Shown here: positions 10,308 through 19,880 of the stretch, in pieces
How positions within the stretch are numbered: the first letter of the stretch is position 1
Layout of the letters: each line of letters opens with the position of its first letter
From: Paraburkholderia sp.
GTDB taxonomy: Bacteria > Pseudomonadota > Gammaproteobacteria > Burkholderiales > Burkholderiaceae
Length of the DNA: 64,000 nucleotides
Direction: 5' to 3'
NCBI RefSeq assembly: GCF_028283785.1
Contig: NZ_JAPWKB010000005.1
Span: 62,001-126,000, forward strand
Made by a program: the position numbers and the translations under genes
The notes under the pieces: generated by a model
Databases searched by the model: none
What the model saw: only the letters and a program-made list of their open reading frames with translations
Told to the model about the DNA's origin: nothing

Positions 10308-11816
10308 CTATGCGTGGGCGGCTGCGGCCCGGGTTGGAATCGCTGCCGTGCGCGTCGCGCTACGGTCGGACACGATGCCGTCCAGTTGCGCCATTGCATT
10401 GCTTGCAACCACATCGAACAGATGCCGTTGCGCGCCGGCAAGCGGCAACGCGCCGATCCTGCTGGTGAGCCGAAGCGGATCGGTAGGAACGCGATTCAGG
10501 CGCACTTCGAAATGCAGATGCGGACCGGTCGAGCTTCCGGTACTCCCGACTGCGCCGAGCCGCTGCCCCTGCGTCACGCGATCTCCGATATGCAGACCCG
10601 ATGCAAACCCCGACAGATGCGCGTAGTACGTCGTGTAACCCTGCGCGTGGCGAATCACGACATGGTTGCCGTACCCGCCGTCAGCGCCGATAAACGCCAC
10701 GATACCCGGCGCCGCCGCGACGACCGGCGTGCCCGACGGCGCGGCCAGATCGACGCCGGTATGCATCAGCCGCTCGCCGGAAATGGGATGCGTGCGATAC
10801 CCGAACGCCGAACTGATGCGACGGAAATTGACCGGCGTGGAAAATGGCTGTGCGGTGATGCGGCGTGCGTCGAACGAGTAATAGTCGCCGGTTGCGCGGC
10901 CCGGGGCGACGAACCACACGGCCCGATATGCAACGCCGCCGAGCCGGATGTCCACGGCCTTCACGCGTGCATTGTCCGACGACGAGCCGCTCGCGCCAGC
11001 GGCTTCGTAGACGATCCGGTAGGTGTCGCCGTCGCGTGCCTTCGCGCGCGTATCGAGGCGTCCGGCGAAGATACGTTGTAGTTGCGCGGGAATGTCGGCG
11101 GCGAGTCCGTCGCGTCGCAAGGTGTCGCGCAAGTTGCCCGCGATGGATCCTGCGTGTTCGCCGGTGTCGGGCACGTCAATGTTGAACGGAGCGGAACCGG
11201 CGAGGCTGCCGCCTTGCGATGAAGGCGATGCCGAGGCTTCCGTGAAGGTCATCGACGCGCCCTCGAGCCGGGTCGAGCCGGTGACGCGTCCATACCATGC
11301 GTGACGACCCGTCCAGACCGTTTGCGCCGCATCCGTAAGCGCTGAGGCAATGCAAATATCCGGCGTCTCACGGCATAGCGAAACCAGCACAGGTTCAGCC
11401 GTCAAATCCGGCACGACCGGCACGACCGGACCCAACTGGGAAGACGCGGTAATGGATTGAAACGGCGCTACCGGCTGCCCACCGACCACAGCCTTTACGA
11501 TAGAGGCAATCGTTGCTGTCGATGCCGCATTCGAACCGGCATCGGTCGGCGCCGGCCGATGCTCGAACCTGGATGCGTCGTCGCCGGACGGTGCGGCTTC
11601 CGCTGGTGCAACGGCAACGACAGGCGCAGTGAAGGCCGCCGTGCGCACCGCCGCCAGCGCGGCAGGCGCACCCAACATCGCAGCCGTCCCGCAAAGCAAG
11701 GCCGCCCCTGCCGCGGTTCGTTGCGGGCTGTTGAAACTAAACGGAACCGCAGTGAGCAGGTCAGCGGATAGCGCGTGTTCACACGCAGAACTGGTAAGGA
11801 GGTTGAACCACATCAC
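10308..11816 (-). CDS. M23 family metallopeptidase, cell-wall endopeptidase
   Basis: 502 residues. The N-terminus has a hydrophobic, Ala-rich export segment around residues 35-56. A long Ala/Pro/Thr-rich linker follows. The second half holds an OapA/LysM-like pre-domain and the LytM catalytic domain: FGYRTHPISGERLMHTGVDL (zinc His and Asp), GYGNHVVIRH, YAHLSG and the final HLHFEVRL. The intact zinc ligands support active DD-endopeptidase activity on peptidoglycan cross-links, as in MepM. The first Met (MMWFNLL) may not be exact; a later start before the hydrophobic segment is possible. Confidence 0.9.
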   Translation of the reverse strand: MMWFNLLTSSACEHALSADLLTAVPFSFNSPQRTAAGAALLCGTAAMLGAPAALAAVRTAAFTAPVVAVAPAEAAPSGDDASRFEHRPAPTDAGSNAASTATIASIVKAVVGGQPVAPFQSITASSQLGPVVPVVPDLTAEPVLVSLCRETPDICIASALTDAAQTVWTGRHAWYGRVTGSTRLEGASMTFTEASASPSSQGGSLAGSAPFNIDVPDTGEHAGSIAGNLRDTLRRDGLAADIPAQLQRIFAGRLDTRAKARDGDTYRIVYEAAGASGSSSDNARVKAVDIRLGGVAYRAVWFVAPGRATGDYYSFDARRITAQPFSTPVNFRRISSAFGYRTHPISGERLMHTGVDLAAPSGTPVVAAAPGIVAFIGADGGYGNHVVIRHAQGYTTYYAHLSGFASGLHIGDRVTQGQRLGAVGSTGSSTGPHLHFEVRLNRVPTDPLRLTSRIGALPLAGAQRHLFDVVASNAMAQLDGIVSDRSATRTAAIPTRAAAAHA

Positions 11817-12210
11817 GTTGAAATCTCGCAGTCGAAAAAGAGAGCTGCGGGCATGAGTGGCAGTGTCGGAAACACGGCGCCGATGCGCGCGCGGTCATCC
11901 ATGAAAAACAGAGGGTGGACACTAAATGGATGCCGGACGCATGGCCCTACAGCAAAGATTCAGTGTATGGACGGCGCTTTAGCACATCTATAGGAAAAAT
12001 CTCATCGTTGGCATTTTTGTTAAATTGAGGCGCAGCCGCTCACATGTGTTCATAATCCGCGTTGCGCTTTCATTCATCCCGCGTGGCCTACTGACGATTT
12101 ACCGACCGAAGATGCAGCATGCCGACCCAAGCGTCCGTTTCTCCCGCACAATTCGAGCTTCCTCGCAGCATGTCACCGTACTTCGTGCAACACCGCCCGG
12201 GCGCCCTCAC
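11817..12210. other. intergenic region between divergent M23 peptidase and lipoprotein genes
   Basis: About 390 bases with AT-rich stretches at about 11935-12035 that probably carry promoters for the two divergent genes. I cannot point to a convincing -35/-10 pair. A plus-strand frame continues from 12025 into the lipoprotein gene but has no export signal or ribosome site at its start. Confidence 0.5.
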
Positions 12211-12756
12211 GTGAAATCCACCTATTTCGTCAGATGCGGGCTTGCCGTTGCGATCGCTCTGCTGTCTGGCTGCTCGCTGTTTCACTTTCACCGTTCGCCG
12301 CATCCGGCAGCCCATGTCACCGGTAACGTCAGCGTCGCGCCGGTCAGCGACTTCGTCTACCTTCCCGCAGTGAAGGGCCACGTGTCGGAGAACCGGATCG
12401 CCAATACCGCGGTGAGCGGCATCGTGATGAAGAGCAACATCAACGCGGCCGTGCATCAGGCGGTGCTGCGCGATCTGAACGGTGTGGGCGTACATACCGG
12501 CAGCGAGAAACGCGTATTGAGCGCAACAATCGTCACGTTCGTGGTCGACGACATTCACGCGCCGGCAATCTGGACGCTGAAAATGCGGTACGTGGTGACG
12601 GATGTGCCGTCGCAGCAAGTGATCTACGAATCGACGCGAACCGTCGAGCGTGAAGCGGCAAAGTTCACCAACACCACGCTCGCGCTCGATGACATCGTGA
12701 AACTGAGCATCAACGAACTCGTCGCCGATTCCGCCTTCATCAAGGCGATCAATTGA
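12211..12756 (+). CDS. lipoprotein of unknown function
   Basis: 181 residues from a GTG start chosen because it places a perfect lipoprotein signal at the N-terminus (VKSTYFVRCGLAVAIALLSG then Cys, lipidated Cys about residue 21). The open frame extends upstream without an export signal. The mature protein is Val/Thr-rich and probably beta-sheet, with VAPVSDFVYLPAVKG and a C-terminal part (LKMRYVVTDVPSQQVIYEST) resembling YajG-like lipoproteins; that comparison is only by eye. A convergent terminator follows, so it is a single gene. Confidence 0.75.
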   Translation: MKSTYFVRCGLAVAIALLSGCSLFHFHRSPHPAAHVTGNVSVAPVSDFVYLPAVKGHVSENRIANTAVSGIVMKSNINAAVHQAVLRDLNGVGVHTGSEKRVLSATIVTFVVDDIHAPAIWTLKMRYVVTDVPSQQVIYESTRTVEREAAKFTNTTLALDDIVKLSINELVADSAFIKAIN

Positions 12757-12767
12757 CGTGATCCACT

Positions 12768-12790
12768 ACGGCACGTCGCACGCGTGCCGT
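12768..12790. terminator. hairpin between the lipoprotein gene and the 3' end of the EPS cluster
   Basis: ACGGCACG (12768-12775) pairs with CGTGCCGT (12783-12790) over 7 bases. Placed between two convergent stops, it can end both the lipoprotein transcript and the long exopolysaccharide transcript. Confidence 0.5.
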
Positions 12791-12804
12791 CTTCCGGTCC
12801 GGTT

Positions 12805-13230
12805 CTAGCAGACCACGGCGTCATCGCGCGTAGCGACACGCGCCGGCACACCCACCATCGTTGCACCGGCTAGCACGTCGGTCAGCACGACTGCATTCGC
12901 GCCGATCCGCGCGCCCTTGCCGATCTTCACCGGCCCGAGAATGCATGCACCCGCGCCAATCAATACATCGTCTTCGATGACAGGCGCACCCGGCCGGCCG
13001 CGTCCACCGATCACCACATTCGGCGCAATCACGATATTGCTGCCCAACACCGCCTGTCTGTGTACGACGATGCCCAAGCCTTGATATCCGAAAGTGACGT
13101 TGCGCCCTACTACGACAGACGGCGGAAGCGCTACGGAAAATAAAACGCGGTTCAATACCTTCAACAGCCACGGAAACAGCGGCACCTTGAGGCGATAAAG
13201 AATGTTTGAAATGCGAAAGATATAAATCAT
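12805..13230 (-). CDS. hexapeptide-repeat acetyltransferase (serine acetyltransferase-like) of the EPS cluster
   Basis: 141 residues. After an amphipathic N-terminus (ILYRLKVPLFPWLLKVLNRV) comes a left-handed beta-helix with hexapeptide repeats: VVVGRNVTFGYQGLGIVVHR, IVIAPNVVIGGRG, VLIGAGACILGPVKIGKGA, RIGANAVVLTDV. The catalytic His lies in VVHRQA. Such short forms in capsule clusters O-acetylate a sugar using acetyl-CoA. As the last gene of the cluster, 55 bases after wzy, it probably decorates the repeat unit or polymer. Exact acceptor unknown. Confidence 0.8.
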   Translation of the reverse strand: MIYIFRISNILYRLKVPLFPWLLKVLNRVLFSVALPPSVVVGRNVTFGYQGLGIVVHRQAVLGSNIVIAPNVVIGGRGRPGAPVIEDDVLIGAGACILGPVKIGKGARIGANAVVLTDVLAGATMVGVPARVATRDDAVVC

Positions 13231-13285
13231 GGATAACTCTTTGATGTGACGGCAACGACTGAAATTCAGCGCACGCGCAACCGGT

Positions 13286-14485
13286 TCAGCAACGCACGCC
13301 GCCCAGCTTCTTCAGGTAGTCGAATGTCCAGACTGCGCCCAGGAATAGCAGGAAAAAGATGAAGTTGACGTCCCAGTAACCGGAGTGAATCGACATCAGC
13401 AGCAGGGTCATCAGATAGCAAAAGCTGAACTTCGCGATGACGCCGTTCCTGAGCGAAAACGCATGCAGGCGTGCAATTCCGAATGCGATGACGAAGAACC
13501 CGGCGAACACACCGGCATGGCCGAAATCGACATAGAGCGCGCCTTGCAAGGTCGGCGTGATGCTCATTGGATGCCCGTCTACCCACCGTGCGCCGACAAT
13601 GTCGCCGATGATGTTTCGCGCGCCCCAGTGCCGTCCGGGCAGAAACGTTTTGTAGTTGCTTAGCAGCAGTTCACCATACTTGTGGTCATGCAAAGCGGCG
13701 CCAATGGTCGCGATCGTGTTCTGGCTATAGTCGAACATCGACAGAGCGGGCGCGAACGGCAACAGGTATCGGTGATCCGCGATGAAGCGAAAGTCGATAT
13801 TGGTGAAGAAGCGATCTACGTCGTAAGTTTGCGCGACCCGAAAAAACGCTAGCGCAGCGGAGAATCCGATCAGCAATGCGCCGGCGAGTACGCTCACCAT
13901 CAATGCTTTCCGACCTGTCAGAAGGAACATCATCAGGTACACGAAATAGACCGCGACGAACGCCAGAACCGGTGAGCGATAGCCGAGCAACAGAATACCG
14001 GCTACATACAGAACGGGCTGCACGGGGCTGACACGGCGACCGTTTTCTTTGTCGGAGATGGTTCGAACCAGTAACCAGAAACCGTAGAGCGGCGCAAGAT
14101 TCGACACCAATGCCGAATTGCCAAAACGCGCTTCGCCCATCAACAACGGAATGCCGCCGTTAGTCACGACCGTGATGCCGATACATCCGGCAAACAACGC
14201 AGCAAACACCATCGATAACTGTCGCGAGGTTCTTTCCGGAAACGCTTTCTCGACGTGCGCATACGTGCGATTTCCAAACAGGAGCCAGCCCAGCGCAAAG
14301 CCGGACGCCCCGCTAACGAACAGTTCCCAGCACAAGGCTTTGTCATACGCACCGGACATACTCCAGGGCATATCGAGCAAGCCGAGCAGGTTGTACCCCG
14401 CGTACACGGCGAAGAACAACAGATGCGGTCCGATGCGTCGCGTTCCGGCAACGGCATTCTTCGCGACCGACTCACGCGCTGACAT
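13286..14485 (-). CDS. wzy: O-antigen/EPS repeat-unit polymerase (Wzy-type)
   Basis: 399 residues, almost entirely hydrophobic with about ten transmembrane segments. It has a large periplasmic loop in the second half (residues about 230-330) containing FRFIADHRYLLPF, NYKTFLPGRHWGARN and GHPMSITPTLQG. This architecture, lack of sequence conservation, and place in a Wzx/Wza/Wzc cluster identify the polymerase that joins lipid-linked repeat units in the periplasm. Start Met of MSARESVAK is chosen because GGAG lies six bases upstream; an alternative Met lies four codons earlier. The frame stays open further up into wecG without support. Confidence 0.85.
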   Translation of the reverse strand: MSARESVAKNAVAGTRRIGPHLLFFAVYAGYNLLGLLDMPWSMSGAYDKALCWELFVSGASGFALGWLLFGNRTYAHVEKAFPERTSRQLSMVFAALFAGCIGITVVTNGGIPLLMGEARFGNSALVSNLAPLYGFWLLVRTISDKENGRRVSPVQPVLYVAGILLLGYRSPVLAFVAVYFVYLMMFLLTGRKALMVSVLAGALLIGFSAALAFFRVAQTYDVDRFFTNIDFRFIADHRYLLPFAPALSMFDYSQNTIATIGAALHDHKYGELLLSNYKTFLPGRHWGARNIIGDIVGARWVDGHPMSITPTLQGALYVDFGHAGVFAGFFVIAFGIARLHAFSLRNGVIAKFSFCYLMTLLLMSIHSGYWDVNFIFFLLFLGAVWTFDYLKKLGGVRC

Positions 14486-14507
14486 GATCCACTCCATTGC
14501 GTCACGC

Positions 14508-15248
14508 TTAACCGCGACGCGGGGCGAACCACGCCCGTCCAAGCATCCATGCGAAATGCGTGTTAGTCGACAGATAGCGTTTCCACATGCGCCGCGGTTC
14601 CTGAACGACACGGAAGAGCCATTCCATTCCGCACTTTTGCATCCACACCGGCGCGCGCTTGACCTTGCCCGCAATGACATCGAACGTTCCGCCGACGCCC
14701 ATTACAAAGTCGACGCCAAGATCCGCCTTCCAGCGATTGATAAAATTCTCTTTCTTTGGTGACGTAATCGCGACGAACAAAAGACGCGCACCCGACAAAC
14801 GGATCTTGTCGACGATCGCGCGCTCGTCGGCCCAAAAATATCCGTGGTGATAGCCCGCCACTTGCAGACCGGGATGGAGACTGCTACAGCGCGCAACCGT
14901 GTTCGCTACGACTTGTTCTGTCGCGCCGAGTAGAAATACCGGGAAGCCTTTTTCGGCCGCATCGGCTAAGAGACGATCGAACAGATCGACGCCCGCGACG
15001 CGCTCCGGCACGGCATGGCCCAACAGGCGTGCGCCCCAGACCACACCCATTCCGTCGATATTGATCACGTCGCAAGCACGCACCGATTCCGCCAGCAGCG
15101 GGTCCGATTGCATGTTGACCAGCTTCGCGACATTGACGACCACGTGCTGACTAAACGACCGCGCGGCGATGCGCGAAGAAATCCAGTCTACGGTTTCATC
15201 CATCGTGGCGATATCGAGCGGGCAACCGAAAAATTCAATACGTTCCAT
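14508..15248 (-). CDS. WecG/TagA/CpsF family glycosyltransferase (GT26)
   Basis: 246 residues matching GT26 enzymes. Motifs: INIDGMGVVWGARLLG, VPERVAGVDL, FLLGATEQV, and FVAITSPKKENFINRW, then VMGVGGTFDVIAGKVKRAP. E. coli WecG adds N-acetylmannosaminuronic acid (ManNAcA) and TagA adds ManNAc to lipid-linked sugars. Since UDP-ManNAcA-forming wecB and wecC are in the same cluster, ManNAcA is the likely donor sugar. The start is the Met of MERIEFFG; another Met eight codons earlier is possible. The stop is 22 bases from the wzy start. Confidence 0.88.
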   Translation of the reverse strand: MERIEFFGCPLDIATMDETVDWISSRIAARSFSQHVVVNVAKLVNMQSDPLLAESVRACDVINIDGMGVVWGARLLGHAVPERVAGVDLFDRLLADAAEKGFPVFLLGATEQVVANTVARCSSLHPGLQVAGYHHGYFWADERAIVDKIRLSGARLLFVAITSPKKENFINRWKADLGVDFVMGVGGTFDVIAGKVKRAPVWMQKCGMEWLFRVVQEPRRMWKRYLSTNTHFAWMLGRAWFAPRRG

Positions 15249-15280
15249 CTTGTTTCTCTCTACACACATCAAACCGCGAC

Positions 15281-16096
15281 TCAGCGTACTGAAACCCGCA
15301 CGGGGCCAAACAACACCGTGCTACGAGATACATCGGATGCTTTCGACATCCAGTCCGGCTTGTAAAGACCAATCTTCAGATAAGCATTCTGAACATCCGG
15401 ATAAGCATTTGCGGCGTCGCGATTGGCGAAAATCGACACGCCGTCTTTGTACAACTCGGTCAGCGCGTGTTGTGCGCTGTCATCTGGAACATAGTGCAAG
15501 CTCCAGTTCACCCAATGTCCACGGTCGGCATCTGCGCAACACAGCCACTTCCCCGCCGAGACATCGGTGTGGTTCTCGCCGCCATGCATCGAGATCGCAT
15601 AGCGACTGCCCTGAATCGCTAAAGCGATAGTCGGACCGCCCACCCATTCGCCTTGGTGAACCTGCGTCATGATCGTCAATTGCTGGTTATCGAATTCGAA
15701 ATCGGCAGGAAGAAAAGTACTCCAGCGAATCAGATAGTCATGCTGTTGAGCGAATCGAACCGGAGCGGGAAAAAGGAGTTCTGCGCGCGGCACGCCGTTG
15801 GCGACGCCCGAATAGTCCTGGCTTCGATCGATGGTTGCACGGATTACCTTGCGTTGAGGATTTAAAGGATCGTCGACAATCGCGATGCCCGCTCCATTCG
15901 ATTGAACACCGATCCGTTGATCGATCCCGGCCGTCCAGTCCGACTCATACAGCGATTGATACGTCGCCGCCAACGCAACCATTCCCGGATCGTGCTTCCA
16001 CTGCACCGATACATCTTGTGCTTGCGCATTGCAGATGCAAGTCACAAGCAACGCAGCGAACACGCATCGCATTGCCACCGTAGCCCGCCTAGACAC
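15281..16096 (-). CDS. secreted polysaccharide lyase (heparin lyase I-like fold)
   Basis: 271 residues with a GTG start behind a strong AGGAGG. It overlaps the end of the GT4 gene by 8 bases, so the two are translationally coupled. A Sec signal peptide ends near NAQA. The mature part matches the Polysacc_lyase (PF14099) jelly-roll: ESDWTAGIDQRIGVQ near the start, GVANGVPRAEL, QVHQGEWVGGPTIALAIQG, YLKIGLYKPDW. Such enzymes cleave uronic-acid-containing polymers by beta-elimination. In an exopolysaccharide operon its likely role is trimming or clearing the cluster's own acidic polymer in the periplasm. Confidence 0.82.
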   Translation of the reverse strand: MSRRATVAMRCVFAALLVTCICNAQAQDVSVQWKHDPGMVALAATYQSLYESDWTAGIDQRIGVQSNGAGIAIVDDPLNPQRKVIRATIDRSQDYSGVANGVPRAELLFPAPVRFAQQHDYLIRWSTFLPADFEFDNQQLTIMTQVHQGEWVGGPTIALAIQGSRYAISMHGGENHTDVSAGKWLCCADADRGHWVNWSLHYVPDDSAQHALTELYKDGVSIFANRDAANAYPDVQNAYLKIGLYKPDWMSKASDVSRSTVLFGPVRVSVR

Positions 16097-17246
16097 GACT
16101 CACCTCCTGACCGTCCATCACCGCGCGATAGCACTGGATGTACCGGCAAACCACGGCTTCTGCCGAAAAATTCGCTTGCGCTCGCGCGAGCCCCGCATCC
16201 CCAACCGCACGCGCCAGCACCGGATCGTCGATCAAACGACGCAGGCACGCGGCCAATGCAACCGGCGCCGTGGGTCGAACCAGATAGCCGGTCACGCCCG
16301 ATTCGACGAGGTCCAGAAATCCGCCCACGCGCGTACCGACAACCGGAACACCGGCGAACATTGCCTCGAGCGTCGCAATGCCGAACGACTCATAGTGGCT
16401 AGGCATGCAAAACACACGCGCGCTCCGGTAAAACGCAATTTTTTCGTTACCGCCCAGCCATCCCATGAATACGACACGATCATCGATTCCATAGATGCGA
16501 GCGCGTTCTTCCCAGTGCAGTACGTTGCCATCTCCTGCCAGGCGCAATTCGACGCGACAGGCTTGTTGCTTAAGTAACGAAACGGCCTGAAGCAGATCGT
16601 CAATCCCTTTCGCTTCGGCCAACCGCCCTGCAAAGGCGATATACGGAACGCTCGCTTCACGCTTCGCGCTCATGACAGGCTTTCCGACCGCCTTTTCTGC
16701 ATCAACCGCCGTGTTAGCGATCACGTGCAACCGTCTGCTTTCCGCGCCGAGAGATTGCAGTTCCCGGCCGGTCGTTGACGACACGGCGACCACCGCATCC
16801 GAACCCTTCACGAACCATGAAACGAAGCGGCGTGACATCGATCCGGCACTCGCTTCGAACTGTCGAAAATTGCCCGCATGAAGGTGAAAAACCGTTTTCT
16901 TTCTCGCGACACGTGCCAACACACAAAGCATTGCTTTTCGGTAGAAAGAGCCGCGCACCGATACGTGGAAATGCACGATATCGACCCCTCTCAACAGCGA
17001 AATTGCGAAGCGCGGGACGTCGGCGAACACGAAAGCCGCGCAGTCTTTGGCTCGCTGAAAACCGTGAGTCTCGAAGAACGAAAACGAGACACCGTCTTCC
17101 TGAAATCGCCCTTGTTGTGACTGGAGTTCTTCCAGCACTGAAGCAATCCCGCCACGCTGTCCCCAACCGGGACCGACGTGTAGAACACGCAACGCTTTTG
17201 AGCTTAGGGCATCGCCGGAAACTGAAGCACTGTTACTTTCAAACAT
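16089..17246 (-). CDS. glycosyltransferase family 4, EPS cluster
   Basis: 385 residues with the GT-B fold. The N-terminal domain holds VLHVGPGWGQRGGIASV and HFHVSVRGSFYRK. The C-terminal donor domain has YIAFAGRLAEAKGIDDLLQA, VVFMGWLGG and the EX7E motif in HYESFGIATLEAMFAG. It uses a nucleotide-activated sugar to extend the lipid-linked repeat unit on the cytoplasmic face of the inner membrane. Donor and linkage are unknown. It and the WecG/TagA enzyme are the only two non-initiating transferases in the cluster, so the repeat unit is probably small. Confidence 0.9.
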   Translation of the reverse strand: MFESNSASVSGDALSSKALRVLHVGPGWGQRGGIASVLEELQSQQGRFQEDGVSFSFFETHGFQRAKDCAAFVFADVPRFAISLLRGVDIVHFHVSVRGSFYRKAMLCVLARVARKKTVFHLHAGNFRQFEASAGSMSRRFVSWFVKGSDAVVAVSSTTGRELQSLGAESRRLHVIANTAVDAEKAVGKPVMSAKREASVPYIAFAGRLAEAKGIDDLLQAVSLLKQQACRVELRLAGDGNVLHWEERARIYGIDDRVVFMGWLGGNEKIAFYRSARVFCMPSHYESFGIATLEAMFAGVPVVGTRVGGFLDLVESGVTGYLVRPTAPVALAACLRRLIDDPVLARAVGDAGLARAQANFSAEAVVCRYIQCYRAVMDGQEVSRV

Positions 17247-17312
17247 GATTTACACAACCGCAAATTCGAACTGCATTGATACATTTAAAGACTTCGACAT
17301 CGATCTTTTCCG

Positions 17313-18596
17313 TCAGCGACTCAATGCGACCTGAAAATAACGCCGGCCGCGATCCGCACAAGCGATCGACACGAGATATGCCGCCAAAACGATGGCTTCA
17401 GCGATCAGAAGCGACACCGCTGCACCCATCGCGCCAAAGCGGGGCACGAGGATCAACGCCATGCCGACATTGAAGCAACCCGCGCCCAACATCACCAGCG
17501 AACGCTTCCGGCTTTCACCGAACGGCACGAGAACTTGCAAGCCAAGGAAATAAGCGAGGTTTCCGAACAGCGTCGAACAACACAGCACGACGAGCACCTT
17601 CGATGCGCCGCCATACTGCGTTCCAAGCACGATCCTGATTGCGATGTCCGAGAACATGGAAATACACCCAACGCCGGCAATGGATATCAACAGCGTCACG
17701 GTCGCGCCAATCAGCGTGAGTCTTGCTGCCGCCTTCGGATCAGTCTTCAACGTGCTGGTAATTCGCGGATACAACACAGCCGCTAGCTGTGCCGGCACCA
17801 TGTTTCCGACCGTCCGGATCTTGTCCGCCGCAGCATAAAGACCCACCTGATAGGTGCCCGAAAACGACGCGAGAATGACCGTATTCGCAACCCCGAACAG
17901 ACTCACCGACGCAGTCGAAACGAACATATCGGCGCCATCTTTCAGACGCTGCACGACCGCGCGTACGGAGACTGCCGGCCAGCGCAACACGCCGAACCGC
18001 AGCGCTATCGCGACGGAAAACAATGCGGCCACCAGCGGCCCCGCGGATTGAATTGCGGCGGCGATGGCGACATCGCCCGGACCGTGAACGAACAGAAAGG
18101 TCAACGGCAATGTCACGACACGATTCACGATGACCATTGCGGCGATCAGATGAAACCGCTCCATGCCTTGAAACAGCCAGTACAACGTGAACACGTTCGC
18201 CACGACACCAAGCCACGACCAGAACATGACCGACGCAGATGCGGCGATGTGTTTGTCAAAGCTAATCAGCACGGCCAGCGCGACGAACGAAATGGCACAG
18301 AGACATGCCTTGGCGCCCGCGATCGACCGGATCAATGCATTGATCGATCGCGCATCGCCTTTGCATTCGACGACTGCTTTAGGTCCGCCAAGATTGAAAC
18401 CCCATTCGGTCAACAAGGTTGCATAGGTCGCCATTGCCATTGCGTAGGCGAGCATGCCGAATTGATCGGGTCCGAGTACGCGCGTCAGATACGGAAACGT
18501 CGCGAACGAAGCGAGGTAATTTCCGGCGAAAGTCATCACCATGATGATCACGTTTCGCCCGACACGCGAACGCGGAGCCTGGCCTTCTTCAAGCAT
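17313..18596 (-). CDS. wzx: oligosaccharide flippase (Wzx-type)
   Basis: 427 residues with about 12 transmembrane helices and the typical N-terminus of polysaccharide flippases (VIIMVMTFAGNYLASFATFP then YLTRVLGPDQFGMLAYA). The MOP-superfamily transporter moves the undecaprenyl-linked repeat unit across the inner membrane. Its start overlaps the last eight bases of wecC (ATGCTTGA), a sign of translational coupling. Neighbours wzy, wza and wzc make the Wzx/Wzy-dependent route clear. Confidence 0.92.
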   Translation of the reverse strand: MLEEGQAPRSRVGRNVIIMVMTFAGNYLASFATFPYLTRVLGPDQFGMLAYAMAMATYATLLTEWGFNLGGPKAVVECKGDARSINALIRSIAGAKACLCAISFVALAVLISFDKHIAASASVMFWSWLGVVANVFTLYWLFQGMERFHLIAAMVIVNRVVTLPLTFLFVHGPGDVAIAAAIQSAGPLVAALFSVAIALRFGVLRWPAVSVRAVVQRLKDGADMFVSTASVSLFGVANTVILASFSGTYQVGLYAAADKIRTVGNMVPAQLAAVLYPRITSTLKTDPKAAARLTLIGATVTLLISIAGVGCISMFSDIAIRIVLGTQYGGASKVLVVLCCSTLFGNLAYFLGLQVLVPFGESRKRSLVMLGAGCFNVGMALILVPRFGAMGAAVSLLIAEAIVLAAYLVSIACADRGRRYFQVALSR

Positions 18597-19833
18597 TCGA
18601 CAGCATGCCTCGTGTATCGATCACGACCTTCGCCTGCATCCGCACCGGATCGATGCGCTTGAACTGCGCATGATCGACGAGAACCACGATCACGTCTGCT
18701 TGCGCAAGCGCTTCGTTAAGCTCGCATAACTGGACGACACCATCCAGCGACGGCGGCAACATCCGGATGTTCGGCTCAACCGCAAGCACCTGACCGGCAA
18801 AACGCTCGCCGAGTTGATGTGCAATTTCCATTGCGGGACTTTCGCGCAGGTCATCGATATTCGCCTTGAACGCAAGACCCAGACACGCGATCACCGGCTC
18901 CTTGAAGCGCTTCGCCGCACGTTCGACACGGTCGATCACGTAACGCGGTTTGTCGTCGTTGACAGTCCGCGCGACGCGAATCAGACGTGCCTGCTCGGGC
19001 GCGGAATCGACGATGAACCACGGATCGACTGCAATGCAATGACCACCCACACCGGGGCCCGGTTGCAAGATGCTGACGCGCGGATGCCGGTTGGCAAGTC
19101 GGATCAACTCCCACACATTGATATCGAGGCGATCGCAAATGACCGACAGTTCGTTAGCGAATGCAATGTTCACGTCACGGAACGAGTTCTCGGTCAGCTT
19201 GCACATCTCTGCCGTGCGCGCGTCGGTCAGAATGCAATCGCAGCGCACGAAGTTCTGATAAAGCGTGCGCGCATGCTCGCCACACAACGGGGTCATGCCG
19301 CCGATAATCCGGTCGTTCTCTACAAGCTCGCGAATCACGTGCCCGGGCAACACGCGTTCAGGACAATGCGCGACACGAATATCGGAACCTTCGCCCATCT
19401 GCTGCGGGAAGCTTAGATCGGGTCTGAGTTCGGCCATCCACGCGGCCATCTGCTCCGTCGCACCCACCGGCGATGTCGATTCGAGGACGACCAGGTTGCC
19501 CTTCTTCAGCACAGGTGCAATTGCGCGGGCGGCGGCTTCGATGTAACTCAGATCGGGACGGAAGCCTTCGACAAATGGAGTCGGGACTGCAATCAGAAAC
19601 GCGTCGGCTGCTTCGGGCGTCATCGTCGCGCGCAGATAACCTTGCGTGACCGCTGCATGGACGAGCATGTCCAACTCAGGCTCGACAATATGAATCTCGC
19701 CCTTGTTGATGGTATCGACCGCGTACTGATTGACGTCCACCCCAATCACGCTCTTACGTCGCGCGGCAAATGCCGCTGCTGTCGGCAAACCGATATAGCC
19801 GAGCCCAATTACTGAAATTACATCGAAGTCCAT
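18589..19833 (-). CDS. wecC: UDP-N-acetyl-D-mannosamine dehydrogenase
   Basis: 414 residues. Oxidises UDP-ManNAc to UDP-ManNAcA with two NAD. Motifs: Rossmann VIGLGYIGLPTAAAFAARRK, VAHCPERVLPG, MCKLTENSFRDVNIAFANEL and the active-site Cys in GPGVGGHCIAVDPWF, followed by CLGLAFKANIDDLRESP. WecC rather than another UDP-sugar dehydrogenase is supported by GEIHIVEPELDML and by wecB directly upstream. The start is the Met of MDFDVISV; the frame extends upstream with no better start. Confidence 0.93.
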   Translation of the reverse strand: MDFDVISVIGLGYIGLPTAAAFAARRKSVIGVDVNQYAVDTINKGEIHIVEPELDMLVHAAVTQGYLRATMTPEAADAFLIAVPTPFVEGFRPDLSYIEAAARAIAPVLKKGNLVVLESTSPVGATEQMAAWMAELRPDLSFPQQMGEGSDIRVAHCPERVLPGHVIRELVENDRIIGGMTPLCGEHARTLYQNFVRCDCILTDARTAEMCKLTENSFRDVNIAFANELSVICDRLDINVWELIRLANRHPRVSILQPGPGVGGHCIAVDPWFIVDSAPEQARLIRVARTVNDDKPRYVIDRVERAAKRFKEPVIACLGLAFKANIDDLRESPAMEIAHQLGERFAGQVLAVEPNIRMLPPSLDGVVQLCELNEALAQADVIVVLVDHAQFKRIDPVRMQAKVVIDTRGMLSNA

Positions 19834-19880
19834 CTTGCCTACCTTTACCTTTACTTGACTCAAGCCGGGACGCGCCCGGA

